NCBI GenBank assembly: GCA_964019055.1
Contig: OZ025212.1
Span: 9,663,109 to 9,727,108, forward strand
Direction: 5' to 3'
Source of the DNA: Anthopleura xanthogrammica
Taxonomy: Eukaryota; Cnidaria; Anthozoa; Actiniaria; Actiniidae
Length of the DNA stretch: 64,000 nucleotides
Shown: positions 34,701-48,254 of the stretch, in pieces
Layout of the letters: each line of letters opens with the position of its first letter
How positions within the stretch are numbered: the stretch's first letter is position 1
The notes under the pieces: model-generated
The model's database searches: none
What the model saw: the letters and a program-made list of their open reading frames with translations, nothing else
Told to the model about the DNA's origin: nothing
Translations under genes and position numbers: made by a program

Positions 34701-37700
34701 TTTTGGGCTAAAAAGCTTTTTTTCCCAGCAAAACAGTGTTTTGGACATCCAAAATGTGCTTTTCTCGGCCAAAACTTGCGTTTAGCAGTGAAAACGTCGT
34801 GTTTTGAGCAAAAGAAAATTCTCAGCAAATTTCAGATTTTCTCAGCCAAAAACACCTTTTTTGACCAAAAAGCACCTTTACTCAGCCAAAACCCCATTTT
34901 TTTTCGCCAAAAAGTCGTGTTTTTATCTCAAGAGGTATTTTCATGAGCAAGAAGTGGGGGTTTCAGCAAACAGGTCACGCCGTCAGCGAAAAACCTGGTT
35001 TTGAGAGCCAAAATGGCCATTTTTCAGTTTTTTGGGCTAAAAAGCTTTTTTTCCCAGCAAAACAGTGTTTTGGACATCCAAAATGTGCTTTTCTCGGCCA
35101 AAACTTGCGTTTAGCAGTGAAAACGTCGTGTTTTGAGCAAAAGAAAATTGTCAGCAAATTTCAGATTTTCTCAGCCAAAAACACCTTTTTTGACCAAAAA
35201 GCACCTTTACTCAGCCAAAACCCCATTTTTTTTCGCCAAAAAGTCGTGTTTTTATCTCAAGAGGTATTTTCATGAGCAAGAAGTGGGGGTTTCAGCAAAC
35301 AGGTCACGCCGTCAGCGAAAAACCTGGTTTTGAGAGCCAAAATGGCCATTTTTCAGTTTTTTGGGCTAAAAAGCTTTTTTTCCCAGCAAAACAGTGTTTT
35401 GGACATCCAAAATGTGCTTTTCTCGGCCAAAACTTGCGTTTAGCAGTGAAAACGTCGTGTTTTGAGCAAAAGAAAATTCTCAGCAAATTTCAGATTTTCT
35501 CAGCCAAAAATACCTTTTTTGACCAAAAAGCACCTTTACTCAGCCAAAACCCCATTTTTTTTCGCCAAAAAGTCGTGTTTTTATCTCAAGAGGTATTTTC
35601 ATGAGCAAGAAGTGGGGGTTTCAGCAAACAGGTCACGCCGTCAGCGAAAAACCTGGTTTTGAGAGCCAAAATGGCCATTTTTCAGTTTTTTGGGCTAAAA
35701 AGCTTTTTTTCCCAGCAAAACAGTGTTTTGGACATCCAAAATGTGCTTTTCTCGGCCAAAACTTGCGTTTAGCAGTGAAAACGTCGTGTTTTGAGCAAAA
35801 GAAAATTGTCAGCAAATTTCAGATTTTCTCAGCCAAAAACACCTTTTTTGACCAAAAAGCACATTTACTCAGCCAAAACCCCATTTTTTTTCGCCAAAAA
35901 GTCGTGTTTTTATCTCAAGAGGTATTTTCATGAGCAAGAAGTGGGGGTTTCAGCAAACAGGTCACGCCGTCAGCGAAAAACCTGGTTTTGAGAGCCAAAA
36001 TGGCCATTTTTCAGTTTTTTGGGCCAAAAAGCTTTTTTTCCCAGCAAAACAGTGTTTTGGACATCCAAAATGTGCTTTTCTCGGCCAAAACTTGCGTTTA
36101 GCAGTGAAAACGTCGTGTTTTGAGCAAAAGAAAATTGTCAGCAAATTTCAGATTTTCTCAGCCAAAAACACCTTTTTTGACCAAAAAGCACCTTTACTCA
36201 GCCAAAACCCCATTTTTTTTGGCCAAAAAGTCGTGTTTTTATCTCAAGAGGTATTTTCATGAGCAAGAAGTGGGGGTTTCAGCAAACAGGTCACGCCGTC
36301 AGCGAAAAACCTGGTTTTGAGAGCCAAAATGGCCATTTTTCAGTTTTTTGGGCTAAAAAGCTTTTTTTCCCAGCAAAACAGTGTTTTGGACATCCAAAAT
36401 GTGCTTTTCTCGGCCAAAACTTGCGTTTAGCAGTGAAAACGTCGTGTTTTGAGCAAAAGAAAATTGTCAGCAAATTTCAGATTTTCTCAGCCAAAAACAC
36501 CTTTTTTGACCAAAAAGCACCTTTACTCAGCCAAAACCCCATTTTTTTTGGCCAAAAAGTCGTGTTTTTATCTCAAGAGGTATTTTCATGAGCAAGAAGT
36601 GGGGGTTTCAGCAAACAGGTCACGCCGTCAGCGAAAAACCTGGTTTTGAGAGCCAAAATGGCCATTTTTCAGTTTTTTGGGCTAAAAAGCTTTTTTTCCC
36701 AGCAAAACAGTGTTTTGGACATCCAAAATGTGCTTTTCTCGGCCAAAACTTGCGTTTAGCAGTGAAAACGTCGTGTTTTGAGCAAAAGAAAATTGTCAGC
36801 AAATTTCAGATTTTCTCAGCCAAAAATACCTTTTTTGACCAAAAAGCACCTTTACTCAGCCAAAACCCCATTTTTTTTCGCCAAAAAGTCGTGTTTTTAT
36901 CTCAAGAGGTATTTTCATGAGCAAGAAGTGGGGGTTTCAGCAAACAGGTCACGCCGTCAGCGAAAAACCTGGTTTTGAGAGCCAAAATGGCCATTTTTCA
37001 GTTTTTTGGGCTAAAAAGCTTTTTTTCCCAGCAAAACAGTGTTTTGGACATCCAAAATGTGCTTTTCTCGGCCAAAACTTGCGTTTAGCAGTGAAAACGT
37101 CGTGTTTTGAGCAAAAGAAAATTGTCAGCAAATTTCAGATTTTCTCAGCCAAAAACACCTTTTTTGACCAAAAAGCACATTTACTCAGCCAAAACCCCAT
37201 TTTTTTTCGCCAAAAAGTCGTGTTTTTATCTCAAGAGGTATTTTCATGAGCAAGAAGTGGGGGTTTCAGCAAACAGGTCACGCCGTCAGCGAAAAACCTG
37301 GTTTTGAGAGCCAAAATGGCCATTTTTCAGTTTTTTGGGCTAAAAAGCTTTTTTTCCCAGCAAAACAGTGTTTTGGACATCCAAAATGTGCTTTTCTCGG
37401 CCAAAACTTGCGTTTAGCAGTGAAAACGTCGTGTTTTGAGCAAAAGAAAATTGTCAGCAAATTTCAGATTTTCTCAGCCAAAAACACCTTTTTTGACCAA
37501 AAAGCACATTTACTCAGCCAAAACCCCATTTTTTTTGGCCAAAAAGTCGTGTTTTTATCTCAAGAGGTATTTTCATGAGCAAGAAGTGGGGGTTTCAGCA
37601 AACAGGTCACGCCGTCAGCGAAAAACCTGGTTTTGAGAGCCAAAATGGCCATTTTTCAGTTTTTTGGGCTAAAAAGCTTTTTTTCCCAGCAAAACAGTGT

Positions 37701-38231
37701 TTTGGACATCCAAAATGTGCTTTTCTCGGCCAAAACTTGCGTTTAGCAGTGAAAACGTCGTGTTTTGAGCAAAAGAAAATTGTCAGCAAATTTCAGATTT
37801 TCTCAGCCAAAAACACCTTTTTTGACCAAAAAGCACCTTTACTCAGCCAAAACCCCATTTTTTTCGCCAAAAAGTCGTGTTTTTTTCTCAAGAGGTATTT
37901 TCATGAGCAAGAAGTGGGGGTTTCAGCAAACAGGTCACGCCGTCAGCGAAAAACCTGGTTTTGAGAGCCAAAATGGCCATTTTTCAGTTTTTTGGGCTAA
38001 AAAGCTTTTTTTCCCAGCAAAACAGTGTTTTGGACATCCAAAATGTGCTTTTCTCGGCCAAAACTTGCGTTTAGCAGTGAAAACGTCGTGTTTTGAGCAA
38101 AAGAAAATTGTCAGCAAATTTCAGATTTTCTCAGCCAAAAACACCTTTTTTGACCAAAAAGCACCTTTACTCAGCCAAAACCCCATTTTTTTTCGCCAAA
38201 AAGTCGTGTTTTTATCTCAAGAGGTATTTTC

Positions 38232-40863
38232 ATGAGCAAGAAGTGGGGGTTTCAGCAAACAGGTTACGCCGTCAGCGAAAAACCTGGTTTTGAGAGCCAA
38301 AATGGCCATTTTTCAGTTTTTTGGGCTAAAAAGCTTTTTTTCCCAGCAAAACAGTGTTTTGGACATCCAAAATGTGCTTTTCTCGGCCAAAACTTGCGTT
38401 TAGCAGTGAAAACGTCGTGTTTTGAGCAAAAGAAAATTGTCAGCAAATTTCAGATTTTCTCAGCCAAAAACACCTTTTTTGACCAAAAAGCACCTTTACT
38501 CAGCCAAAACCCCATTTTTTTTGGCCAAAAAGTCGTGTTTTTATCTCAAGAGGTATTTTCATGAGCAAGAAGTGGGGGTTTCAGCAAACAGGTCACGCCG
38601 TCAGCGAAAAACCTGGTTTTGAGAGCCAAAATGGCCATTTTTCAGTTTTTTGGGCTAAAAAGCTTTTTTTCCCAGCAAAACAGTGTTTTGGACATCCAAA
38701 ATGTGCTTTTCTCGGCCAAAACTTGCGTTTAGCAGTGAAAACGTCGTGTTTTGAGCAAAAGAAAATTGTCAGCAAATTTCAGATTTTCTCAGCCAAAAAC
38801 ACCTTTTTTGACCAAAAAGCACCTTTACTCAGCCAAAACCCCATTTTTTTTGGCCAAAAAGTCGTGTTTTTATCTCAAGAGGTATTTTCATGAGCAAGAA
38901 GTGGGGGTTTCAGCAAACAGGTCACGCCGTCAGCGAAAAACCTGGTTTTGAGAGCCAAAATGGCCATTTTTCAGTTTTTTGGGCTAAAAAGCTTTTTTTC
39001 CCAGCAAAACAGTGTTTTGGACATCCAAAATGTGCTTTTCTCGGCCAAAACTTGCGTTTAGCAGTGAAAACGTCGTGTTTTGAGCAAAAGAAAATTGTCA
39101 GCAAATTTCAGATTTTCTCAGCCAAAAACACCTTTTTTGACCAAAAAGCACCTTTACTCAGCCAAAACCCCATTTTTTTTCGCCAAAAAGTCGTGTTTTT
39201 TTCTCAAGAGGTATTTTCATGAGCAAGAAGTGGGGGTTTCAGCAAACAGGTCACGCCGTCAGCGAAAAACCTGGTTTTGAGAGCCAAAATGGCCATTTTT
39301 CAGTTTTTTGGGCTAAAAAGCTTTTTTTCCCAGCAAAACAGTGTTTTGGACATCCAAAATGTGCTTTTCTCGGCCAAAACTTGCGTTTAGCAGTGAAAAC
39401 GTCGTGTTTTGAGCAAAAGAAAATTGTCAGCAAATTTCAGATTTTCTCAGCCAAAAACACCTTTTTTGACCAAAAAGCACCTTTACTCAGCCAAAACCCC
39501 ATTTTTTTTCGCCAAAAAGTCGTGTTTTTATCTCAAGAGGTATTTTCATGAGCAAGAAGTGGGGGTTTCAGCAAACAGGTCACGCCGTCAGCGAAAAACC
39601 TGGTTTTGAGAGCCAAAATGGCCATTTTTCAGTTTTTTGGGCTAAAAAGCTTTTTTTCCCAGCAAAACAGTGTTTTGGACATCCAAAATGTGCTTTTCTC
39701 GGCCAAAACTTGCGTTTAGCAGTGAAAACGTCGTGTTTTGAGCAAAACAAAATTCTCAGCAAATTTCAGATTTTCTCAGCCAAAAACACCTTTTTTGACC
39801 AAAAAGCACCTTTACTCAGCCAAAACCCCATTTTTTTTGGCCAAAAAGTCGTGTTTTTATCTCAAGAGGTATTTTCATGAGCAAGAAGTGGGGGTTTCAG
39901 CAAACAGGTCACGCCGTCAGCGAAAAACCTGGTTTTGAGAGCCAAAATGGCCATTTTTCAGTTTTTTGGGCTAAAAAGCTTTTTTTCCCAGCAAAACAGT
40001 GTTTTGGACATCCAAAATGTGCTTTTCTCGGCCAAAACTTGCGTTTAGCAGTGAAAACGTCGTGTTTTGAGCAAAAGAAAATTGTCAGCAAATTTCAGAT
40101 TTTCTCAGCCAAAAACACCTTTTTTGACCAAAAAGCACCTTTACTCAGCCAAAACCCCATTTTTTTTGGCCAAAAAGTCGTGTTTTTATCTCAAGAGGTA
40201 TTTTCATGAGCAAGAAGTGGGGGTTTCAGCAAACAGGTCACGCCGTCAGCGAAAAACCTGGTTTTGAGAGCCAAAATGGCCATTTTTCAGTTTTTTGGGC
40301 TAAAAAGCTTTTTTTCCCAGCAAAACAGTGTTTTGGACATCCAAAATGTGCTTTTCTCGGCCAAAACTTGCGTTTAGCAGTGAAAACGTCGTGTTTTGAG
40401 CAAAAGAAAATTGTCAGCAAATTTCAGATTTTCTCAGCCAAAAACACCTTTTTTGACCAAAAAGCACCTTTACTCAGCCAAAACCCCATTTTTTTTCGCC
40501 AAAAAGTCGTGTTTTTTTCTCAAGAGGTATTTTCATGAGCAAGAAGTGGGGGTTTCAGCAAACAGGTCACGCCGTCAGCGAAAAACCTGGTTTTGAGAGC
40601 CAAAATGGCCATTTTTCAGTTTTTTGGGCTAAAAAGCTTTTTTTCCCAGCAAAACAGTGTTTTGGACATCCAAAATGTGCTTTTCTCGGCCAAAACTTGC
40701 GTTTAGCAGTGAAAACGTCGTGTTTTGAGCAAAAGAAAATTGTCAGCAAATTTCAGATTTTCTCAGCCAAAAACACCTTTTTTGACCAAAAAGCACCTTT
40801 ACTCAGCCAAAACCCCATTTTTTTTCGCCAAAAAGTCGTGTTTTTATCTCAAGAGGTATTTTC
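38232..40863 (+). repeat. Satellite B tetrameric higher-order repeat, 1316 bp x 2
   Basis: The variant order GGCC, GGCC, CGCC with TTTTTTTCTCAAG, then CGCC runs over monomers 38232, 38561, 38890 and 39219. It recurs at 39548, 39877, 40206 and 40535. The spacing is exactly 4 x 329 bp. The first monomer of the second copy carries private changes (GAGCAAAACAAAATTC). Confidence 0.8.
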
Positions 40864-42738
40864 ATGAGCAAGAAGTGGGGGTTTCAGCAAACAGGTCACG
40901 CCGTCAGCGAAAAACCTGGTTTTGAGAGCCAAAATGGCCATTTTTCAGTTTTTTGGGCTAAAAAGCTTTTTTTCCCAGCAAAACAGTGTTTTGGACATCC
41001 AAAATGTGCTTTTCTCGGCCAAAACTTGCGTTTAGCAGTGAAAACGTCGTGTTTTGAGCAAAAGAAAATTGTCAGCAAATTTCAGATTTTCTCAGCCAAA
41101 AACACCTTTTTTGACCAAAAAGCACCTTTACTCAGCCAAAACCCCATTTTTTTCGCCAAAAAGTCGTGTTTTTTTCTCAAGAGGTATTTTCATGAGCAAG
41201 AAGTGGGGGTTTCAGCAAACAGGTCACGCCGTCAGCGAAAAACCTGGTTTTGAGAGCCAAAATGGCCATTTTTCAGTTTTTTGGGCTAAAAAGCTTTTTT
41301 TCCCAGCAAAACAGTGTTTTGGACATCCAAAATGTGCTTTTCTCGGCCAAAACTTGCGTTTAGCAGTGAAAACGTCGTGTTTCGAGCAAAAGTTTTATCT
41401 CAAGAGGTATTTTCATGAGCAAGAAGTGGCGGTTTCAGCAAAAAGGTCACGCCGTTAGCGAAAAACCTGGTTTTGAGAGCCAAAATGGCCATTTTTCAGT
41501 TTTTTGGGCTAAAAAGCTTTTTTTCCCAGCAAAACAGTGTTTTGGACATCCAAAATGTGCTTTTCTCGGCCAAAACTTGCGTTTAGCAGTGAAAACGTCG
41601 TGTTTTGAGCAGAAGAAAATTCTCAGCAAATTTCAGATTTTCTCAGCCAAAAACACCTTTTTTGACCAAAAAGCACCTTTACTCAGCCAAAACCCCATTT
41701 TTTTTCGCCAAAAAGTCGTGTTTTTATCTCAAGAGGTATTTTCATGAGCGAGCAAGAAGTGGGGGTTTCAGCAAACAGGTCACGCCGTCAGCGAAAAACC
41801 TGGTTTTGAGAGCCAAAATGGCCATTTTTCAGTTTTTTGGGCTAAAAAGCTTTTTTTCCCAGCAAAACAGTGTTTTGGACATCCAAAATGTGCTTTTCTC
41901 GGCCAAAACTTGCGTTTAGCAGTGAAAACGTCGTGTTTTGAGCAGAAGAAAATTGTCAGCAAATTTCAGATTTTCTCAGCCAAAAACACCTTTTTTGACC
42001 AAAAAGCACCTTTACTCAGCCAAAACCCCATTTTTTTCGCCAAAAAGTCGTGTTTTTTTCTCAATAGGTATTTTCATGAGCGAGCAAGAAGTGGGGGTTT
42101 CAGCAAACAGGTCACGCCGTTAGCGAAAAACCTGGTTTTGAGAGCCAAAATGGCCATTTTTCAGTTTTTTGGGCTAAAAAGCTTTTTTTCCCAGCAAAAC
42201 AGTGTTTTGGACATCCAAAATGTGCTTTTCTCGGCCAAAACTTGCGTTTAGCAGTGAAAACGTCGTGTTTTGAGCAAAAGAAAATTGTCAGCAAATTTCA
42301 GATTTTCTCAGCCAAAAACACCTTTTTTGACCAAAAAGCACCTTTACTCAGCCAAAACCCCATTTTTTTTGGCCAAAAAGTCGTGTTTTTATCTCAAGAG
42401 GTATTTTCATGAGCAAGAAGTGGGGGTTTCAGCAAACAGGTCACGCCGTCAGCGAAAAACCTGGTTTTGAGAGCCAAAATGGCCATTTTTCAGTTTTTTG
42501 GGCTAAAAAGCTTTTTTTCCCAGCAAAACAGTGTTTTGGACATCCAAAATGTGCTTTTCTCGGCCAAAACTTGCGTTTAGCAGTGAAAACGTCGTGTTTT
42601 GAGCAAAAGAAAATTCTCAGCAAATTTCAGATTTTCTCAGCCAAAAACACCTTTTTTTGACCAAAAAGCACCTTTACTCAGCCAAAACCCCATTTTTTTT
42701 CGCCAAAAAGTCGTGTTTTTATCTCAAGAGGTATTTTC

Positions 42739-44503
42739 ATGAGCAAGAAGTGGGGGTTTCAGCAAACAGGTCACGCCGTCAGCGAAAAACCTGGTTTTGA
42801 GAGCCAAAATGGCCATTTTTCAGTTTTTTGGGCTAAAAAGCTTTTTTTCCCAGCAAAACAGTGTTTTCTACATCCAAAATGTGCTTTTCTCGGCCAAAAC
42901 TTGCGTTTAGCAGTGAAAACGTCGTGTTTTGAGCAAAAGTTTTATCTCAAGAGGTATTTTCATGAGCAAGAAGTGGCGGTTTCAGCAAACAGGTCACGCC
43001 GTTAGCGAAAAACCTGGTTTTGAGAGCCAAAATGACCATTTTTCAGTTTTTTGGGCTAAAAAGCTTTTTTTCCCAGGAAAACAGTGTTTTGGACATCCAA
43101 AATGTGCTTTTCTCGGCCAAAACTTGCGTTTAGCAGTGAAAACGTCGTGTTTTGAGCAAAAGAAAATTCTCAGCAAATTTCAGATTTTCTCAGCCAAAAA
43201 CACCTTTTTTGACCAAAAAGCACCTTTACTCAGCCAAAACCCCATTTTTTTTTCGCCAAAAAGTCGTGTTTTTATCTCAAGAGGTATTTTCATGAGCAAG
43301 AAGTGGGGGTTTCAGCAAACAGGTCACGCCGTCAGCGAAAAACCTGGTTTTGAGAGCCAAAATGGCCATTTTTCAGTTTTTTGGGCTAAAAAGCTTTTTT
43401 TTCCCAGCAAAACAGTGTTTTGGACATCCAAAATGTGCTTTTCTCGGCCAAAACTTGCGTTTAGCAGTGAAAACGTCGTGTTTTGAGCAAAAGAAAATTC
43501 TCAGCAAATTTCAGATTTTCTCAGCCAAAAACACCTTTTTTGACCAAAAAGCACCTTTACTCAGCCAAAACCCCATTTTTTTTCGCCAAAAAGTCGTGTT
43601 TTTATCTCAAGAGGTATTTTCATGAGCAAGAAGTGGGGGTTTCAGCAAACAGGTCACGCCGTCAGCGAAAAACCTGGTTTTGAGAGCCAAAATGGCCATT
43701 TTTCAGTTTTTTGGGCTAAAAAGCTTTTTTTCCCAGCAAAACAGTGTTTTCTACATCCAAAATGTGCTTTTCTCGGCCAAAACTTGCGTTTAGCAGTGAA
43801 AACGTCGTGTTTTGAGCAAAAGTTTTATCTCAAGAGGTATTTTCATGAGCAAGAAGTGGCGGTTTCAGCAAACAGGTCACGCCGTTAGCGAAAAACCTGG
43901 TTTTGAGAGCCAAAATGACCATTTTTCAGTTTTTTGGGCTAAAAAGCTTTTTTTCCCAGCAAAACAGTGTTTTGGACATCCAAAATGTGCTTTTCTCGGC
44001 CAAAACTTGCGTTTAGCAGTGAAAACGTCGTGTTTTGAGCAAAAGAAAATTCTCAGCAAATTTCAGATTTTCTCAGCCAAAAACACCTTTTTTGACCAAA
44101 AAGCACCTTTACTCAGCCAAAACCCCATTTTTTTTTCGCCAAAAAGTCGTGTTTTTATCTCAAGAGGTATTTTCATGAGCAAGAAGTGGGGGTTTCAGCA
44201 AACAGGTCACGCCGTCAGCGAAAAACCTGGTTTTGAGAGCCAAAATGGCCATTTTTCAGTTTTTTGGGCTAAAAAGCTTTTTTTCCCAGCAAAACAGTGT
44301 TTTGGACATCCAAAATGTGCTTTTCTCGGCCAAAACTTGCGTTTAGCAGTGAAAACGTCGTGTTTTGAGCAAAAGAAAATTGTCAGCAAATTTCAGATTT
44401 TCTCAGCCAAAAACACCTTTTTTGACCAAAAAGCACCTTTACTCAGCCAAAACCCCATTTTTTTTCGCCAAAAAGTCGTGTTTTTATCTCAAGAGGTATT
44501 TTC
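42739..44503 (+). repeat. Higher-order repeat of one short and two long monomers, ~883 bp x 2
   Basis: The pattern 223 + 330 + 330 from 42739 is followed by 223 + 330 + 329 from 43622. Both short monomers share GTTTTCTACATCC, and both following monomers share GTGGCGGTTTCAG, CCGTTAGCG and AATGACCATT. A related but more diverged pair, with GTTTTCGACATCC, starts at 44833. Confidence 0.9.
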
Positions 44504-47500
44504 ATGAGCAAGAAGTGGGGGTTTCAGCAAACAGGTCACGCCGTCAGCGAAAAACCTGGTTTTGAGAGCCAAAATGGCCATTTTTCAGTTTTTTGGGCTA
44601 AAAAGCTTTTTTTCCCAGCAAAACAGTGTTTTGGACATCCAAAATGTGCTTTTCTCGGCCAAAACTTGCGTTTAGCAGTGAAAACGTCGTGTTTTGAGCA
44701 AAAGAAAATTGTCAGCAAATTTCAGATTTTCTCAGCCAAAAACACCTTTTTTGACCAAAAAGCACCTTTACTCAGCCAAAACCCCATTTTTTTTCGCCAA
44801 AAAGTCGTGTTTTTATCTCAAGAGGTATTTTCATGAGCAAGAAGTGGGGGTTTCAGCAAACAGGTCACGCCGTCAGCGAAAAACCTGGTTTTGAGAGCCA
44901 AAATGGCCATTTTTCAGTTTTTTGGGCTAAAAAGCTTTTTTTCCCAGCAAAACAGTGTTTTCGACATCCAAAACGTGCTTTTCTCGGCCAAAACTTGCGT
45001 TTAGCAGTGAAAACGTCGTGTTTTGAGCAAAAGTTTTATCTCAAGAGGTATTTTCATGAGCAAGAAGTGGCGGTTTCAGCAAACAGGTCACGCAGTTAGC
45101 GAAAAACCTAGTTTTGAGAGCCAAAATGACCATTTTTCAGTTTTTTGGGCTAAAAAGTTTTTTTCCCAGCAAAACAGTGTTTTGGACATCCAAAATGTGC
45201 TTTTCTCGGCCAAAACTTTCGTTTAACAGTGAAAACGTCGTATTTTGAGCAAAAGAAAATTCTCAGCAAATTTCAGATTTTCTCAGCCAAAAACACCTTT
45301 TTTGACCAAAAAGCACCTTTACTCAGCCAAAACCCCATTTTTTTTCGCCAAAAAGTCGTGTTTTTATCTCAAGAGGTATTTTCATGAGCAAGAAGTGGGG
45401 GTTTCAGCAAACAGGTCACGCCGTCAGCGAAAAACCTGGTTTTGAGAGCCAAAATGGCCATTTTTCAGTTTTTTGGGCTAAAAAGCTTTTTTTCCCAGCA
45501 AAACAGTGTTTTGGACATCCAAAATGTGCTTTTCTCGGCCAAAACTTGCGTTTAGCAGTGAAAACGTCGTGTTTTGAGCAAAAGAAAATTGTCAGCAAAT
45601 TTCAGATTTTCTCAGCCAAAAACACCTTTTTTGACCAAAAAGCACCTTTACTCAGCCAAAACCCCATTTTTTTTCGCCAAAAAGTCGTGTTTTTATCTCA
45701 AGAGGTATTTTCATGAGCAAGAAGTGGGGGTTTCAGCAAACAGGTCATGCTGTCAGCGAAAAACCTGCTTTTGAGAGCCAAAATGGCCATTTTTCAGTTT
45801 TTTGGGCTAAAAAGCTTTTTTTCCCAGCAAAACAGTGTTTTGGACATCCAAAATGTGCTTTTCTCGGCCAAAACTTGCGTTTAGCAGTGAAAACGTCGTG
45901 TTTTGAGCAAAAGAAAATTGTCAGCAAATTTCAGATTTTCTCAGCCAAAAACACCTTTTTTGACCAAAAAGCACCTTTACTCAGCCAAAACCCCATTTTT
46001 TTTCGCCAAAAAGTCGTGTTTTTATCTCAAGAGGTATTTTCATGAGCAAGAAGTGGGGGTTTCAGCAAACAGGTCACGCCGTCAGCGAAAAACCTGGTTT
46101 TGAGAGCCAAAATGGCCATTTTTCAGTTTTTTGGGCTAAAAAGCTTTTTTTCCCAGCAAAACAGTGTTTTGGACACCAAAAATGTGCTTTTCTCGGCCAA
46201 AACTTGCGTTTAGCAGTGAAAACGTCGTGTTTTGAGCAAAAGAAAATTGTCAGCAAATTTCAGATTTTCTCAGCCAAAAACACCTTTTTTGACCAAAAAG
46301 CACCTTTACTCAGCCAAAACCCCATTTTTTTTCGCCAAAAAGTCGTGTTTTTATCTCAAGAGGTATTTTCATGAGCAAGAAGTGGGGGTTTCAGCAAACA
46401 GGTCACGCCGTCAGCGAAAAACCTGGTTTTGAGAGCCAAAATGGCCATTTTTCAGTTTTTTGGGCTAAAAAGCTTTTTTTCCCAGCAAAACAGTGTTTTG
46501 GACATCCAAAAGGTGCTTTTCTCGGCCAAAACTTGCGTTTAGCAGTGAAAACGTCGTGTTTTGAGCAAAAGAAAATTCTCAGCAAATTTCAGATTTTCTC
46601 AGCCAAAAACACCTTTTTTGACCAAAAAGCACCTTTACTCAGCCAAAACCCCATTTTTTTTCGCCAAAAAGTCGTGTTTTTATCTCAAGAGGTATTTTCA
46701 TGAGCGAGCAAGAAGTGGGGGTTTCAGCAAACAGGTCACGCCGTCAGCGAAAAACCTGGTTTTGAGAGCCAAAATGGCCATTTTTCAGTTTTTTGGGCTA
46801 AAAAGCTTTTTTTCCCAGCAAAACAGTGTTTTGGACATCCAAAATGTGCTTTTCTCGGCCAAAACTTGCGTTTAGCAGTGAAAACGTCGTGTTTTGAGCA
46901 AAAGAAAATTGTCAGCAAATTTCAGATTTTCTCAGCCAAAAACACCTTTTTTGACCAAAAAGCACCTTTACTCAGCCAAAACCCCATTTTTTTTCGCCAA
47001 AAAGTCGTGTTTTTATCTCAAGAGGTATTTTCATGAGCGAGCAAGAAATGGGGGTTTCAGCAAACAGGTCACGCCGTCAGCGAAAAACCTGGTTTTGAGA
47101 GCCAAAATGGCCATTTTTCAGTTTTTTGGGTTAAAAAGCTTTTTTTCCCAGCAAAACAGTGTTTTGGACATCCAAAATGTGCTTTTCTCGGCCAAAACTT
47201 GCGTTTAGCAGTGAAAACGTCGTGTTTTGAGCAAAAGTTTTATCTCAAGAGGTATTTTCATGAGCAAGAAGTGGGGGTTTCAGCAAACAGGTCACGCCGT
47301 CAGCGAAAAACCTGGTTTTGAGAGCCAAAATGGCCATTTTTCAGTTTTTTGGGCTAAAAAGCTTTTTTTCCCAGCAAAACAGTGTTTTGGACATCCAAAA
47401 GGTGCTTTTCTCGGCGAAAACTTGCGTTTAGCAGTGAAAACGTCGTGTTTTGAGCAAAAGAAAATTCTCAGCAAATTTCAGATTTTCTCAGCCAAAAACA

Positions 47501-48254
47501 CCTTTTTTGACCAAAAAGCACCTTTACTCAGCCAAAACCCCATTTTTTTTGGCCAAAAAGTCGTGTTTTTATCTCAAGAGGTATTTTCATGAGCGAGCAA
47601 GAAGTGGGGGTTTCAGCAAACAGGTCACGCCGTCAGCGAAAAACCTGGTTTTGAGAGCCAAAATGGCCATTTTTCAGTTTTTTGGGCTAAAAAGCTTTTT
47701 TTCCCAACAAAACAGTGTTTTGGACATCCAAAAGGTGCTTTTCTCGGCCAAAACTTGCGTTTAGCAGTGAAAACGTCGTGTTTTGAGGAAAAGAAAATTC
47801 TCAGCAAATTTCAGATTTTCTCAGCCAAAAACACCTTTTTTGACCAAAAAGCACCTTTACTCAGCCAAAACCCCATTTTTTTTCGCCAAAAAGTCGTGTT
47901 TTTATCTCAAGAGGTATTTTCATGAGCGAGCAAGAAGTGGGGGTTTCAGCAAACAGGTCACGCCGTCAGCGAAAAACCTGGTTTTGAGAGCCAAAATGGC
48001 CATTTTTCAGTTTTTTGGGCTAAAAAGCTTTTTTTCCCAGCAAAACAGTGTTTTGGACATCCAAAATGTGCTTTTCTCGGCCAAAACTTGCGTTTAGCAG
48101 TGAAAACGTCGTGTTTTGAGCAAAAGAAAATTGTCAGCAAATTTCAGATTTTCTCAGCCAAAAACACCTTTTTTGACCAAAAAGCACCTTTACTCAGCCA
48201 AAACCCCATTTTTTTTCGCCAAAAAGTCGTGTTTTTATCTCAAGAGGTATTTTC